Source: Burkholderiales bacterium
GTDB taxonomy: Bacteria > Pseudomonadota > Gammaproteobacteria > Burkholderiales > SG8-39
Reading direction: 5' to 3'
Assembly: GCA_017880775.1 (NCBI GenBank)
Contig: JADGRQ010000006.1
Location: 1 to 64,000 of the forward strand
DNA length: 64,000 bases
The notes beneath the pieces were generated by a model. The model was given only the letters and a program-made list of their open reading frames with translations. It had not been told where the DNA came from and did not search any database. This document shows positions 46,934 to 56,038 of this stretch, in pieces (positions within the stretch are counted from its first letter, which is position 1; each line of letters starts with the position of its first letter). The position numbers and the translations under genes were made by a program.

Positions 46934-46963
46934 ATTATACCCCGGGATGCTGCTCTGCGGCAA
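46934..46963 (-). promoter_or_regulatory. Sigma-70 promoter of carAB
   Basis: On the minus strand TTGCCG (46958-46963) and TATAAT (46934-46939) are separated by 18 bases. The -10 box is a perfect consensus. Transcription should start near 46927, giving a 60-base leader that contains the terminator-type hairpin. Confidence 0.65.
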
Positions 46964-47017
46964 CGGCCATTCAGCGCGGCGCGAGATTGTCCTGCATGAA
47001 GGCGGCAAGCGCCCTGC

Positions 47018-48085
47018 TCATGCCTTGTTCCCGCGCTCGCGCTCGACGTGCATGCGCACGAGGAACAGCAGTAGCGGATGCACACCGGCGGCGATGATGG
47101 ACTTGGCGTCGAAATCCGCCAGCATGCGCTGCTGCGCCGCGCCGAGGTGAAAGCGCGCGGCAAAGGCCTGCGCGTCGGCGAAATAGGCGTCGCGCGCGAC
47201 GCGGTCGTTGGCGAGCAGGTGCAGCGCATCGGTGAGCGAAGCGAGTTCCGGCGCGATCGACGGGTAGTGCGGCACCGACGCCGCGCTCACCGGAGGCGTA
47301 TACCAGCCGAGCGAGGCGTAGTTGTGATGCCAACTCGGGTTCAACTGCACGATGTCGGGCTTCCTTTCGCCCAGCGCGCCGGCCGCCACCGCCCAGCACC
47401 GCAACTCGATGTTGCCGGTATCGTCGAGGAGTTTCTCGTCGTAGCCGAGCAGGGTCTTCAGGCGCCCGTCCTTCAGCGGTTCGAGCACCGACTTGTCGAA
47501 TTCGAGCGCGGGATTGGCGTAATTGTCGGTGCCGGGGAAATGCGACATGCCGCCGCTTGCCACCACCACGACCCTGAGGCCGAGCGCGCTCACGCTGCGC
47601 GCGAGCGCCTGGCCGAACACATAGCAGCGCTCCATGGTCGGCTGCGGCGGCAGATACGCATTCACGTAGATCGGCAGCACCGGCGCATCCCCGATGCCCA
47701 GATGCGTCATCGGGATGCCCAGCGCATAGTCGATCTGTGCCGAACTCGTGAACGCCGGATCGAAACCCGCGCGGTACAAGTCCCTGACGATCGCGAACGC
47801 CGCCTCGCTCGCAAGGCGGAAATGGAACGTGCGTCCGGCGAACTCGCCGTGCCCTTCGCCGCCGACGTGGATCGTGAACGGCGGCGCGCAATTCTGGAAA
47901 AACTGCTGCGCGTGGTCGTTGGCGATCACGATCCACAGGTCGGGCTTGAGCGCTTTCAATCCGACGGCGATCCCGGCGGCGACCTTCTGCACCGCGGCGA
48001 TGGTGTTTCTGTCCTCGGTCTCGGGCTGAGTGAAGAACTGCGGCGCATGCGGCAACATCGCGCCGCCGAGCACATTCGGATTCAT
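47018..48085 (-). CDS. Class III extradiol dioxygenase, LigB-LigA fusion
   Basis: A 355-residue non-haem iron dioxygenase. Residues 1-270 form a LigB-type domain with candidate iron and catalytic residues His13 (MLPHAPQF), His58 (ANDHAQQF) and His182 (GGMSHFPGTD). Residues 280-345 (LTDALHLLANDRV through AGVHPLLLFLVRMH) resemble LigA, the small alpha subunit. The single-chain order is that of gallate dioxygenases and relatives, though it is shorter than those. It overlaps the dapB stop (TGAATG). No other aromatic catabolic gene is near, so the substrate is unknown. Confidence 0.8.
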   Translation of the reverse strand: MNPNVLGGAMLPHAPQFFTQPETEDRNTIAAVQKVAAGIAVGLKALKPDLWIVIANDHAQQFFQNCAPPFTIHVGGEGHGEFAGRTFHFRLASEAAFAIVRDLYRAGFDPAFTSSAQIDYALGIPMTHLGIGDAPVLPIYVNAYLPPQPTMERCYVFGQALARSVSALGLRVVVVASGGMSHFPGTDNYANPALEFDKSVLEPLKDGRLKTLLGYDEKLLDDTGNIELRCWAVAAGALGERKPDIVQLNPSWHHNYASLGWYTPPVSAASVPHYPSIAPELASLTDALHLLANDRVARDAYFADAQAFAARFHLGAAQQRMLADFDAKSIIAAGVHPLLLFLVRMHVERERGNKA

Positions 48086-48850
48086 TCAGCGCAGGCCCAG
48101 CACGTCCTGCATGTCGTACAGCCCGTTGCTGCGTCCTTTCAGGAACTTGGCCGCACGCAACGCGCCGAGCGCGTAGGTGGCGCGGCTGGTGCTGCGCACG
48201 GTCACCTCGACCCGCTCGCCGGTTCCCGCAAACAGCACCGTGTGCTCGCCGACGAGGTCGCCGCCGCGGATGGCATGGAATCCGATTGCCTTTGCGGGAC
48301 GCTCGCCGGTATCGCCCTCGCGGCCGTGAACCGCAACCGCTGCGAGGTCCCGGCCGAGCGCCGCCGCGACGATCCCGCCGAGTTCGAGCGCGGTGCCCGA
48401 GGGCGCGTCGACCTTGTGCCGGTGGTGCGCCTCGATGATCTCGACGTCATAGGCATCACCGAGCGCGCGCGCGGCAACCTCGGCCAGCTTGAAGATCACG
48501 TTCACGCCGACCGCGAAATTCGGCGCCATGACGATCGGAATCTTCCTGGCCGCCTGTGCGATACGCTGTTTCTCGGTTTCGGCAAAGCCCGTGGTGCCGA
48601 TCACCATTGCCTTGCCTAGGCGCGCGCAGGCCTCGAGGTGCGCGAGCGTGCCGGCCGGGCGCGTGAAATCGATCAGCGCGTCCGCGGTGGCGACTGCCGC
48701 GTCCACGTCGGCGGTGACGCTGACACCCCCGACCGCAGGGCCGGATGCGATGTCGAGGGCTGCGGCGAGTGCCAACTCGCGGTCCTTCAGCACTTCCTCG
48801 ATCAGGGCCCTGCCCATCTTGCCGCTCGCTCCGGCCACCGCCACTCGCAT
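48086..48850 (-). CDS. dapB: 4-Hydroxy-tetrahydrodipicolinate reductase
   Basis: A 254-residue NAD(P)H-dependent enzyme of lysine and diaminopimelate synthesis. Rossmann loop [15 protein letters not shown] is at the start. The catalytic [13 protein letters not shown] lies near residue 145, and VIGTTGF near residue 90. It follows bamE by nine bases and is coupled to the dioxygenase gene behind it. Confidence 0.95.
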   Translation of the reverse strand: MRVAVAGASGKMGRALIEEVLKDRELALAAALDIASGPAVGGVSVTADVDAAVATADALIDFTRPAGTLAHLEACARLGKAMVIGTTGFAETEKQRIAQAARKIPIVMAPNFAVGVNVIFKLAEVAARALGDAYDVEIIEAHHRHKVDAPSGTALELGGIVAAALGRDLAAVAVHGREGDTGERPAKAIGFHAIRGGDLVGEHTVLFAGTGERVEVTVRSTSRATYALGALRAAKFLKGRSNGLYDMQDVLGLR

Positions 48851-48859
48851 CCGAACTCC

Positions 48860-49285
48860 CTATGGTTTCTCCGCCGGCTTATCCACCGGCTTATCCACCG
48901 GCTTATCCACCGGCTGTTCCACCGGCTGTTCCACCGGCGGTGTCTCGCCAGCCGGGATGACATCGCCGCCGATGCGCGCGAGTCGCCCTTCCTTGTCGAA
49001 ATGCACCGAGATCTTGCGCTGTTCGAACTTGCCGGGGTGTTCCCGGTAGTAGATGTAGTCCCAGCGGTCGGCATGGAAGATATCGCTCACCAGCGGCGTG
49101 CCGAGCACGTAGCGCACCTGCTCGCGGGTCATGCCGAGCTTGAGCTGCGCGAGCATTTGCTGGCTGACGTAGTTGCCCTGCTGGATCTCGATGCGATAAG
49201 GCTTGATGACGCTCGTGATGTCAGGCACCACCGAGGAACACGCGGCGAGCGGCATGACGCAGAGCAGGGAGAAATACCGGCGCAC
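48860..49285 (-). CDS. bamE: Outer-membrane assembly lipoprotein BamE with repeat tail
   Basis: A 141-residue lipoprotein of the barrel-assembly complex, which also inserts MtrB-type porins. Lipobox LAACSS (Cys16) precedes the conserved [24 protein letters not shown] (about 35-60), VLGTPLVSD and WDYIYY. The start is GTG. After residue 115 comes a low-complexity tail of PVEQ/PVDK units encoded by a 12-base tandem repeat, which is not part of the core BamE fold. Confidence 0.92.
   Translation of the reverse strand: MRRYFSLLCVMPLAACSSVVPDITSVIKPYRIEIQQGNYVSQQMLAQLKLGMTREQVRYVLGTPLVSDIFHADRWDYIYYREHPGKFEQRKISVHFDKEGRLARIGGDVIPAGETPPVEQPVEQPVDKPVDKPVDKPAEKP
48874..48933. repeat. Five 12-base tandem repeats in the bamE 3' end
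   Basis: Three copies of CCGGCTTATCCA and two of CCGGCTGTTCCA lie head to tail. They encode PVDK and PVEQ units of the BamE tail. Unit number may vary between strains by slippage. The TTATCCACC spelling resembles DnaA boxes but is explained by coding. Confidence 0.85.
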
Positions 49286-49296
49286 GGCGGGTCAAA

Positions 49297-49325
49297 TTCT
49301 CAACAGGGCGGAATCACTATATGAT
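49297..49325 (+). promoter_or_regulatory. Possible fur promoter
   Basis: TATGAT at 49320-49325 with a weak -35 (TTCTCA, 49297-49302) at 17 bases. If correct, transcription starts near 49332 and the Fur start must be the ATG at 49354. Confidence 0.35.
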
Positions 49326-49353
49326 AGCTGAACCCTTCCGTTTGCCGACGCCC

Positions 49354-49812
49354 ATGAATCCCGCCCAAAGCCTCAAGGACATCGGGCTCAAGGCCACCCT
49401 GCCGCGGCGCAAGATTCTCGAGCTGTTCGAGTCGAGCAAGGTCCGCCATCTTTCCGCTGAAGACGTCTACCGCGCGCTGATCGGCGAGGGCATCGACGTC
49501 GGCCTCGCCACCGTTTACCGGGTGCTGACGCAGTTCGAGCAGGCTGGACTGCTGTCGCGGCAGCACTTCGAGACCGGCAAGGCGGTATTCGAGTTGAACC
49601 AGGGCGGCCATCACGATCACCTGGTGTGCCTGGAGTGCGGGCGGGTCGAGGAATTCTTCGACGCCGAAATCGAGGCGCGGCAGAACGAAGTCGCGCGCCG
49701 CCAAGGATTCACCATACACGGGCATTCGCTCGCGTTGTACGCCCATTGCACCAAGCCCGACTGCCCGCACCGCGAGACTGCTCGCGCCGTTGCAGCCGAC
49801 AGCAGTCGCTGA
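49354..49812 (+). CDS. fur: Ferric uptake regulator Fur
   Basis: A 152-residue iron-responsive repressor. The winged helix (about 10-75; [37 protein letters not shown]) is followed by the dimerisation domain with metal sites [11 protein letters not shown] and CTKPDCPHR. An ATG at 49321 would add 11 residues but lies within the predicted promoter, so 49354 is preferred. It is divergent from bamE. Confidence 0.95.
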   Translation: MNPAQSLKDIGLKATLPRRKILELFESSKVRHLSAEDVYRALIGEGIDVGLATVYRVLTQFEQAGLLSRQHFETGKAVFELNQGGHHDHLVCLECGRVEEFFDAEIEARQNEVARRQGFTIHGHSLALYAHCTKPDCPHRETARAVAADSSR

Positions 49813-49833
49813 AGCGCCGCCAGCAACGCCTGC

Positions 49834-50397
49834 GTGGAGGCGTTCGCCGCTTCAGTACTGCTTGTCGCCGTCGCCGAGATCGGCGACAAGACCCAACTGC
49901 TTTCGCTTTACCTGGCGGCGCGTTATCGCAGCCCCGGCGCGATCGTCGCCGGAATTGCGGTCTCCACGCTCGCCAATCACGCGCTCGCCGGGGCGCTTGG
50001 AGCATGGGTTGCGACGCTGGTTTCGCCCGATATGCTGCGCTGGATCCTCGGAATCGCGTTTCTGGGGTGCGCGGTGTGGGCGCTGTTTGCCGATACGCTT
50101 TCCGCTCCGACCGGGTTGGAGCGCGGTCGCCTCGGTGTGTTCCTGATCACGGTAGTTGCGTTTTTTGTCGCGGAGATGGGCGACAAGACGCAACTCGCAA
50201 CGGTGGCGCTCGCGGCAAAATATTCTACGGTGGTGGTCGTCGTCCTCGGCTCCACGGTCGGCATGATGGTTGCGAATGCGCCGGTGGTGTATGCGGGCGA
50301 ACGGCTGGCGAAGCGCCTGCCCTTGGCGTGGGCGCGGCGGCTTGCGGCACTACTGTTTGCGTTGACCGGAGTCGCTACGCTGGCGGGCTGGATTTAG
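49834..50397 (+). CDS. GDT1/TMEM165-family cation exporter (MneA-like)
   Basis: A 187-residue membrane protein with six helices in two inverted halves, each with the family signature: AEIGDKTQLLSL near residue 14 and AEMGDKTQLATV near residue 113. Bacterial members export Mn(II). The start is GTG, 21 bases after fur, so co-transcription with fur and a link to metal homeostasis are likely. Confidence 0.88.
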   Translation: MEAFAASVLLVAVAEIGDKTQLLSLYLAARYRSPGAIVAGIAVSTLANHALAGALGAWVATLVSPDMLRWILGIAFLGCAVWALFADTLSAPTGLERGRLGVFLITVVAFFVAEMGDKTQLATVALAAKYSTVVVVVLGSTVGMMVANAPVVYAGERLAKRLPLAWARRLAALLFALTGVATLAGWI

Positions 50398-50416
50398 CTG
50401 AACTGCTCGGGGTCAG

Positions 50417-51187
50417 TCACCGCTTCAATCGTTCCAAGTAGGCCCGGATGCGGCGCGCGTTGACGCCGAAGTCGCTGCGCCCCTGCCGGCTGACCGAGCG
50501 GATGTCGATGCGGCTCCCTGCGCCATCGGCAGCCACCCGGATGACGACGTCATCGCCGAAGCGGAACCAGCGGCTCGTCTCGTTCGCCTCGATACGGCCC
50601 GTCGACGGATCTGAATCGACGACCGTCCACCCGGGCATCGCCTTGGCCGCATCGAGCGAGCGCTTGAATGCTTCGTTCGGTGGCAGCCCGATCTTGAGCG
50701 GCACGATGTCCGGATACGCCGCCTTCTGCTGCTTGGCGAGTTCGGGTCCTTCATAGATCACCGTATTCGCCTTCTCGGCCGCGCGCGCCGGCAGCGCTGC
50801 AACGTACGCCGGCGGATTGTCGGTGTCGGTCGTGATGTCGTGGATGCGCGGCACCGAGTTCAGCCTGTGGTTGTACTGCCACGGCACGTAAACGAGCACC
50901 GCGCTCAACACGACGCCGATCCCTGCCATCGTGATTCCCCGGCCGCCTAGCCCGGACCGCCCGACCGCGAGCGCCAGTACGCAGACGACACCAGCCGCCA
51001 ATGCGACGTAGGCGGAATAAGTCATCAGCCAGAAGAACGCAAAGCGGAAATGCCACCAGCCGGCATACCAGCCAAGTGGCGATATGGCGAGCAGCACCAA
51101 CGCCACGACCGCTAAGCCGAACCCCAGATAGGCGCCGTACAGCGCCCAGTTCCGGTTCTTCAATGAGGCTACCTTGGCATCAACCAT
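50417..51187 (-). CDS. DUF1499-family membrane protein
   Basis: A 256-residue protein with about three N-terminal helices (residues 15-110) and a soluble C-terminal DUF1499 domain (about 120-255; VPRIHDITTDTDNPP, FKRSLDAAKAMPGW, IRIVA-type strands, SRQGRSDFGVNARRIRAYL). The function of the family is not known. It is convergent with the GDT1 gene and divergent from the TRAP operon, with a 236-base gap (51188-51423) in which I see no gene. Confidence 0.8.
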   Translation of the reverse strand: MVDAKVASLKNRNWALYGAYLGFGLAVVALVLLAISPLGWYAGWWHFRFAFFWLMTYSAYVALAAGVVCVLALAVGRSGLGGRGITMAGIGVVLSAVLVYVPWQYNHRLNSVPRIHDITTDTDNPPAYVAALPARAAEKANTVIYEGPELAKQQKAAYPDIVPLKIGLPPNEAFKRSLDAAKAMPGWTVVDSDPSTGRIEANETSRWFRFGDDVVIRVAADGAGSRIDIRSVSRQGRSDFGVNARRIRAYLERLKR

Positions 51188-51423
51188 TTACGCCTCCCTC
51201 TACAAATCGCAACTATAGGGCGCGAGGGGCGAGCCGGGCAACTCGTGGCCTTCGCACCGCGCGGTGCCTCCCGCGACCACCGACTACGCTGCAGGGCAGC
51301 ATTTGCCGCGTGGCCGCAAGCGGCCTAGGATGGGGATTGCGTGAACCGCCATGACGGCACGATCCCGGCTACAGGGACGGCCGCCACGGGACCACCAATA
51401 CAAGACACCTGGAGCAGACACCC

Positions 51424-52425
51424 ATGAGGCAATACAGGCAAATCAGGATACTCGCGGCGCTGGCCGCGGCGGCCATGGCCGGTTCGGCGCTGGCCGCGCC
51501 GGTCACGTTGCGCGCGTCGCACCAGTTCCCGGGCGGCAAGGGCGATGTGCGCGACGAAATGGTGCAGATCATCGCGCGCGAGGCCAAGGCGGCGAACGTC
51601 GAGCTCGACGTGCAGGTGTTTCCGGGCGCTTCGCTGTTCAAGCCCAACGAGCAGTGGAATGCACTGGTCAACGGCCAGCTCGACATCGCCTCGTTCCCGC
51701 TCGACTACGCGAGCGGCAAGGTGCGCGCCTTCGGCGCGACGCTGATGCCCGGCCTCGTGCGCAGCCACGAGCGCGCCGCGCGCCTGAACGATTCGAAGTT
51801 CATGCAGGAGATCAAGGCGAAGATAGACAAGGCCGGCGTGGTGGTGCTCTCCGATGCGTGGCTGGCTGGCGCGGTCGCGTCGAAAAAGTCCTGCGTGCGC
51901 AGCCCGGCCGACATCAAGGGCGTGAAGATCCGCTCGGCCGGACCGACGTTCGCCTCGATGTGGCAGGCGGCCGGCGCATCGATCGTGTCGGTCCCCAGCA
52001 ACGAGGTGTACAACGCACTGCAGACCGGCGTGGCGGAGGCGACCGACACCAGCACGGGCAGCTTCGTCTCGTTTCGCATCTACGAGCAGGTCAAGTGCAT
52101 CACCGCGCCCGGCGACAACGCGCTGTGGTTCATGTACGAGCCGGTGCTGATGTCGAAGAAGAGCTTCAGCCGCCTTTCGCAGCCGCAGCAGGACGCGCTT
52201 ATGAAAGCCGGCAGGAAGGCGCAGGAATTCTTCGCCAAGGAAGCCAAGGGCCTCGACGACGCGATGGTCAAGACCTTCAAGGACCACAACGTCGAAGTCG
52301 TCACGCTCACTGCGGCCGAATACGACGCCTGGGTCAAGGTCGCCCAGGGCAGCTCCTACGCGGAGTTCGCCAAGGAAGTGCCCGACGGCAAACAGCTGAT
52401 CGACGCCGCGCTCAGTGTCAAATAG
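51424..52425 (+). CDS. dctP: TRAP transporter solute-binding protein (DctP family)
   Basis: A 333-residue periplasmic binding protein with a signal peptide cut after SALA. Family regions are VTLRASHQFPGG, VFPGASLFKPNEQWNALVNGQLDIASFP and the GVKIRSAGP arginine segment that binds the ligand carboxylate. It leads a complete dctPQM operon. The substrate, probably a carboxylic acid, cannot be named. Confidence 0.9.
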   Translation: MRQYRQIRILAALAAAAMAGSALAAPVTLRASHQFPGGKGDVRDEMVQIIAREAKAANVELDVQVFPGASLFKPNEQWNALVNGQLDIASFPLDYASGKVRAFGATLMPGLVRSHERAARLNDSKFMQEIKAKIDKAGVVVLSDAWLAGAVASKKSCVRSPADIKGVKIRSAGPTFASMWQAAGASIVSVPSNEVYNALQTGVAEATDTSTGSFVSFRIYEQVKCITAPGDNALWFMYEPVLMSKKSFSRLSQPQQDALMKAGRKAQEFFAKEAKGLDDAMVKTFKDHNVEVVTLTAAEYDAWVKVAQGSSYAEFAKEVPDGKQLIDAALSVK

Positions 52426-52473
52426 CGGTGCCCTATAGCAGCGTCGCATAGCGCGGGCGGCAGGCGCGGGGCC

Positions 52474-52992
52474 GTGGATCGCTTCGTCCGCGCCGTCCGG
52501 CAGATCTCGCGGGTCTGCGGCTACCTCGCCGCGGGGCTGATCGGCTTCGCCGTCCTGGTCGTCTGCCACATGGTGTTCGTACGCTACGTGCTCAACCAGA
52601 ACACCATCTGGCAGACGGATTTCGTCACCTACAGCCTGGTCGCTGCGACCTTTATCGGCAGCCCCTACGTGCTGATGATGCGCGGCCACGTGAACGTCGA
52701 CATCATGCCGCTGTACGCCGGCCCTCGCCTGCGCCTCTGGCTGGCGCTGTTCGCCTCCGGCGTGACGCTCGCCTTCTGCGTCGTCATGGCCGTGCTCACG
52801 TTCCTGTTCTGGAAGGAAGCCTGGGATCAGCGCTGGGTGTCCGACACCATGTGGCGGGCGCGGCTGTGGATTCCCTATGCGGGCATGCCGATCGGGCTCT
52901 GCCTGTCAAGCCTGCAATCGCTCGCCGACCTGATCGGCCTCGCGAGCGGGCGCGAGCCGCCTTTCGGCATCGTCAAGGGCCACGGCGCATGA
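52474..52992 (+). CDS. dctQ: TRAP transporter small permease (DctQ family)
   Basis: A 172-residue protein with four helices. The conserved RYVLNQNTIWQTDFV segment between helices 1 and 2 is typical of DctQ. The start is GTG. Its last codons overlap the large permease gene (ATGA). Confidence 0.88.
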   Translation: MDRFVRAVRQISRVCGYLAAGLIGFAVLVVCHMVFVRYVLNQNTIWQTDFVTYSLVAATFIGSPYVLMMRGHVNVDIMPLYAGPRLRLWLALFASGVTLAFCVVMAVLTFLFWKEAWDQRWVSDTMWRARLWIPYAGMPIGLCLSSLQSLADLIGLASGREPPFGIVKGHGA

Positions 52993-54305
52993 CGCCGACC
53001 CAGCAGGGCGCCCTCGTCCTCTTCCTCACGCTTGCGATGCTGCTCTCGGGCGCGCCGGTCGCCTTCGGCCTGGGCGCGATCTCGGTCATGTTCATCGTCA
53101 TCTTCCAGGGCTTCGACGCGCTGCACGTGGTGGCCGAAACCTTCTATGCGGGGCTCAACGATTTCACGCTGGTGTCGATCCCGATGTTCGTGATGATGGG
53201 CGCCGCGATCGGTTCCTCGCCGGCCGGCAAGGACCTCTATGAGGCGCTCGACCGCTGGCTCTACCGCTTGCCCGGCGGCCTGGTGATCTCCAACCTCGGC
53301 GCCTGCGCGCTGTTCGCGGCGCTCACCGGCTCTTCGCCCGCGTGCTGCGCGGCCATCGGCAAGATGGGCATCCCCGAGATGCGCCGGCGCGGCTATCCGG
53401 ACGACATCGCCACCGGCTCGATCTGCGCCGGCGGCACGCTCGGCATCCTGATCCCGCCGTCGATCACCTTCATCCTGTACGGGATCGCCACCGAGACCTC
53501 GATCGGGCGCCTGTTCCTGGCCGGTGTGCTGCCCGGCCTGATGCTCACCGGGCTGTTCATCCTGTGGACGCTGTTCATCATCTGGAAGCGCGGGTTCCGC
53601 TCGCACGCGGCGGATTTCCGCTACACCTGGAAAGAGAAATTCCAGTCGATCCCGAAGATCGCGCCGTTCCTCGCGATCATCGCGGGCGTCATGTACGTCC
53701 TCTACGGCGGCGTCGCGACGCCCTCCGAAGCTGCGGGCGTGGGCGCGGCGTTGTGCGTCGTGATGGCCGTGGTGATCTACAGGATGTGGAGCCCGCAGGC
53801 CTGGTGGGCGATCCTGCGCGATACCACGCGCGAATCGGTGATGATCCTCATGATCATCGCGGCCGCGGTGCTGTTCGGGTACATGCTCACCTCCCTGTAC
53901 CTCACGCAGACGCTGGCGACGGCGATTGCCGAGATGCACGTGAACCGCTGGGTGCTGATGGGGATGATCAATGTGTTCCTGCTGATCTGCGGGTTCTTCA
54001 TTCCGCCCGCGGCGGTGATCCTGATGACCGCCCCGATCCTGTATCCGATCATCAAGGCGGCCGGCTTCGATCCGGTCTGGTTCGGCGTGATCCTCACCAT
54101 CAACATGGAGATCGGCCTGATCCATCCGCCGGTGGGCCTGAACATCTACATCGTCAGCTCGATCGCGCCGGACGTGCCGATCACGCGCATCATGTGGGGC
54201 ACCATTCCCTACGTCGCGTGCATGATGCTGCAGATCGTCATCCTCTGCGTGTTTCCGGAGATCGCCACCTGGCTTCCGGACAAGCTGATGGGGCCCATGC
54301 ACTGA
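52989..54305 (+). CDS. dctM: TRAP transporter large permease (DctM family)
   Basis: A 438-residue ion-driven permease with about 12 helices. Family landmarks are VSIPMFVMMGAAIGSSPAGKDLYEALDRW (given here in part), GTLGILIPPSI, YGGVATPSEAAGVGA and INMEIGLIHPPVGLN. The ATG at 52989 overlaps the DctQ stop and gives the standard N-terminus; the frame opens far upstream inside dctQ. Confidence 0.92.
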   Translation: MTPTQQGALVLFLTLAMLLSGAPVAFGLGAISVMFIVIFQGFDALHVVAETFYAGLNDFTLVSIPMFVMMGAAIGSSPAGKDLYEALDRWLYRLPGGLVISNLGACALFAALTGSSPACCAAIGKMGIPEMRRRGYPDDIATGSICAGGTLGILIPPSITFILYGIATETSIGRLFLAGVLPGLMLTGLFILWTLFIIWKRGFRSHAADFRYTWKEKFQSIPKIAPFLAIIAGVMYVLYGGVATPSEAAGVGAALCVVMAVVIYRMWSPQAWWAILRDTTRESVMILMIIAAAVLFGYMLTSLYLTQTLATAIAEMHVNRWVLMGMINVFLLICGFFIPPAAVILMTAPILYPIIKAAGFDPVWFGVILTINMEIGLIHPPVGLNIYIVSSIAPDVPITRIMWGTIPYVACMMLQIVILCVFPEIATWLPDKLMGPMH

Positions 54306-54351
54306 GCAGCATGCGATGTCGGGCAGAGAACCGCACGTAATTGAACGGAGC

Positions 54352-56022
54352 CTACGGATACCGGCCCAGCAATTCCGTCGCGTGCTTGCGCGTAGTAGCA
54401 GTGATCTCGGTCCCGCCCAGCATCCGCGCCAGCTCCTCGATGCGTGCAGCGCGATCGAGCCGCGTCACGCCGGTCGAAATCCGCGCGCCTTTCTTCGTGC
54501 TGCCGGTCTTCGTCACAGACCACTGCTCATCGCCCTGCGCCGCGACCTGCGGCAGATGGGTGACGCACAACACTTGGCGCTCGGTACCCAAGGCCTGCAG
54601 CGAGCGGCCGACGACTTCCGCTACCGCACCGCCGATCCCCGCGTCCACTTCGTCGAAAATCAGCGTGCCCACGGGCGAGGATTTTGCGGCGACCATCTGG
54701 ATCGCGAGGCTGATTCGGGACAACTCGCCCCCGGAGGCGACCTTGGCGAGCGGGCGCAACGGCAGGCTCGGGTGAGCCGAAACCTGGAACTCGACATCTT
54801 CGCGGCCGTGCGACGCAGGCTCATCGAGCGGATCGAGCACGACAGCGAATTTCCCTCCAGCCATCGCCAACTGCTGCATCTTCGCGCTCACCGCCTTGCC
54901 CAACGCCTGTGCCGCGGCGCGCCGCTTCTGCGAAAGCGCAGACGCATTCTTGTCATAGAGCGCCCCCGCCGCCTCGACGTGCTTGCGCAACGCTTCCGGA
55001 TTTCCGGCCAACTCAAGGTCCGCAAGCCGCGTAGCGAGGTCTCTCGCCAGCTGCCAAAGCTGCTCCGGCCGCACGCGGTGCTTGCGCGCAGCCGCGTGCA
55101 GCGCCTCGATGCGAGCCTCCGTGGAGCGCAGCGCCTCCGGATCGAGCTCGATGCGCGCGGCGTAGTGGCGCAGTTCGCGCACCGCCTCTCCCGCCTGGGC
55201 TTCTGCGCCGGCCAGCATCTCGACGATCGGGGCGAGCGCCTGGTCGTGTTCCGACAACTCGCGCAGACGCTGCGCCACTGCAGCGAGTTGCGCGACACAC
55301 GCGCCCTCGGCTTCCGAGAGCGCTTCGAGCGACGACTGCGCGCCGGCGAGCAGGCTCGAGCCGTGCGCGAGGCGCGAATGCTCCGCAGCGAGCGCGTCCC
55401 ACTCGCCTTCGGCCGGCGCAAGCTTCTTCAGCCCCTTCACCCGGTCCTCGAGATCCGCGCGCTCCGCCTCGCGCTGCGCGAACTGGGCTTCCGCCTCGGC
55501 CGCGAGCTGCTCGAGCCGCCGCCAGCCGCGGAACGCTTCGGTCACCTCTTGCGCGAGCGGCTCCAGCCCGGCATGCGCGTCCAGCAATGCGCGTTGCGCT
55601 GCGCCGCGCAGCAGCGATTGGTGCGCGTGTTGCCCGTGGATGTCGAGAAGGAATTCGCCCGCTTCACGCAGTTGCGCAACCGTCGCGGCATGCCCGTTGA
55701 CGAACGCGCGCCCGCGACCGCTGCGATCGAGCATGCGGCGCAGCAGCAGCACGCCCGGATCGCCGCCCAACGCTTGCCCATCCACCCACGCTGCAAGCGC
55801 TCCGCGCGCGGGGACATCGAATTCCGCGGCGACTTCTGCGCGCTCCGCGCCGTCCCGGATCACCGACGCATCGGCGCGCCCGCCCACAGCCAGTTCGAGC
55901 GCATCGACCAGGATCGACTTGCCCGCGCCGGTTTCCCCGGTGAGCACCGTGAACCCCGGGTGGAACTCGAGTTCGAGCGCCTCGACGATGACGAAATCGC
56001 GGATGCTCAGTTGGCGAAGCAC
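54352..56022 (-). CDS. recN: DNA repair protein RecN
   Basis: A 556-residue SMC-like protein of double-strand-break repair. N-terminal head MLRQLSIRDFVIVEALELEF with Walker A TGETGAGKSILVDAL. A long coiled-coil centre follows (about 155-370). The C-terminal head carries the KVASGGELSRISLAIQM signature and Walker B LIFDEVDAGIGG. The start is GTG. It follows nadK by 16 bases. Confidence 0.95.
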   Translation of the reverse strand: MLRQLSIRDFVIVEALELEFHPGFTVLTGETGAGKSILVDALELAVGGRADASVIRDGAERAEVAAEFDVPARGALAAWVDGQALGGDPGVLLLRRMLDRSGRGRAFVNGHAATVAQLREAGEFLLDIHGQHAHQSLLRGAAQRALLDAHAGLEPLAQEVTEAFRGWRRLEQLAAEAEAQFAQREAERADLEDRVKGLKKLAPAEGEWDALAAEHSRLAHGSSLLAGAQSSLEALSEAEGACVAQLAAVAQRLRELSEHDQALAPIVEMLAGAEAQAGEAVRELRHYAARIELDPEALRSTEARIEALHAAARKHRVRPEQLWQLARDLATRLADLELAGNPEALRKHVEAAGALYDKNASALSQKRRAAAQALGKAVSAKMQQLAMAGGKFAVVLDPLDEPASHGREDVEFQVSAHPSLPLRPLAKVASGGELSRISLAIQMVAAKSSPVGTLIFDEVDAGIGGAVAEVVGRSLQALGTERQVLCVTHLPQVAAQGDEQWSVTKTGSTKKGARISTGVTRLDRAARIEELARMLGGTEITATTRKHATELLGRYP

Positions 56023-56038
56023 GGCCCGCAGTACGTTT

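Noticed and set aside
48878-48909. Three TTATCCACC strings resembling DnaA boxes
   Set aside because: They are part of the 12-base coding repeat of bamE, and no other origin features are near.
53342-54340. 332-codon plus-strand ORF and a 475-codon minus-strand ORF over dctM
   Set aside because: Both are shadows of dctM in high-GC sequence; their translations are Arg/His/Asp-rich without domains.
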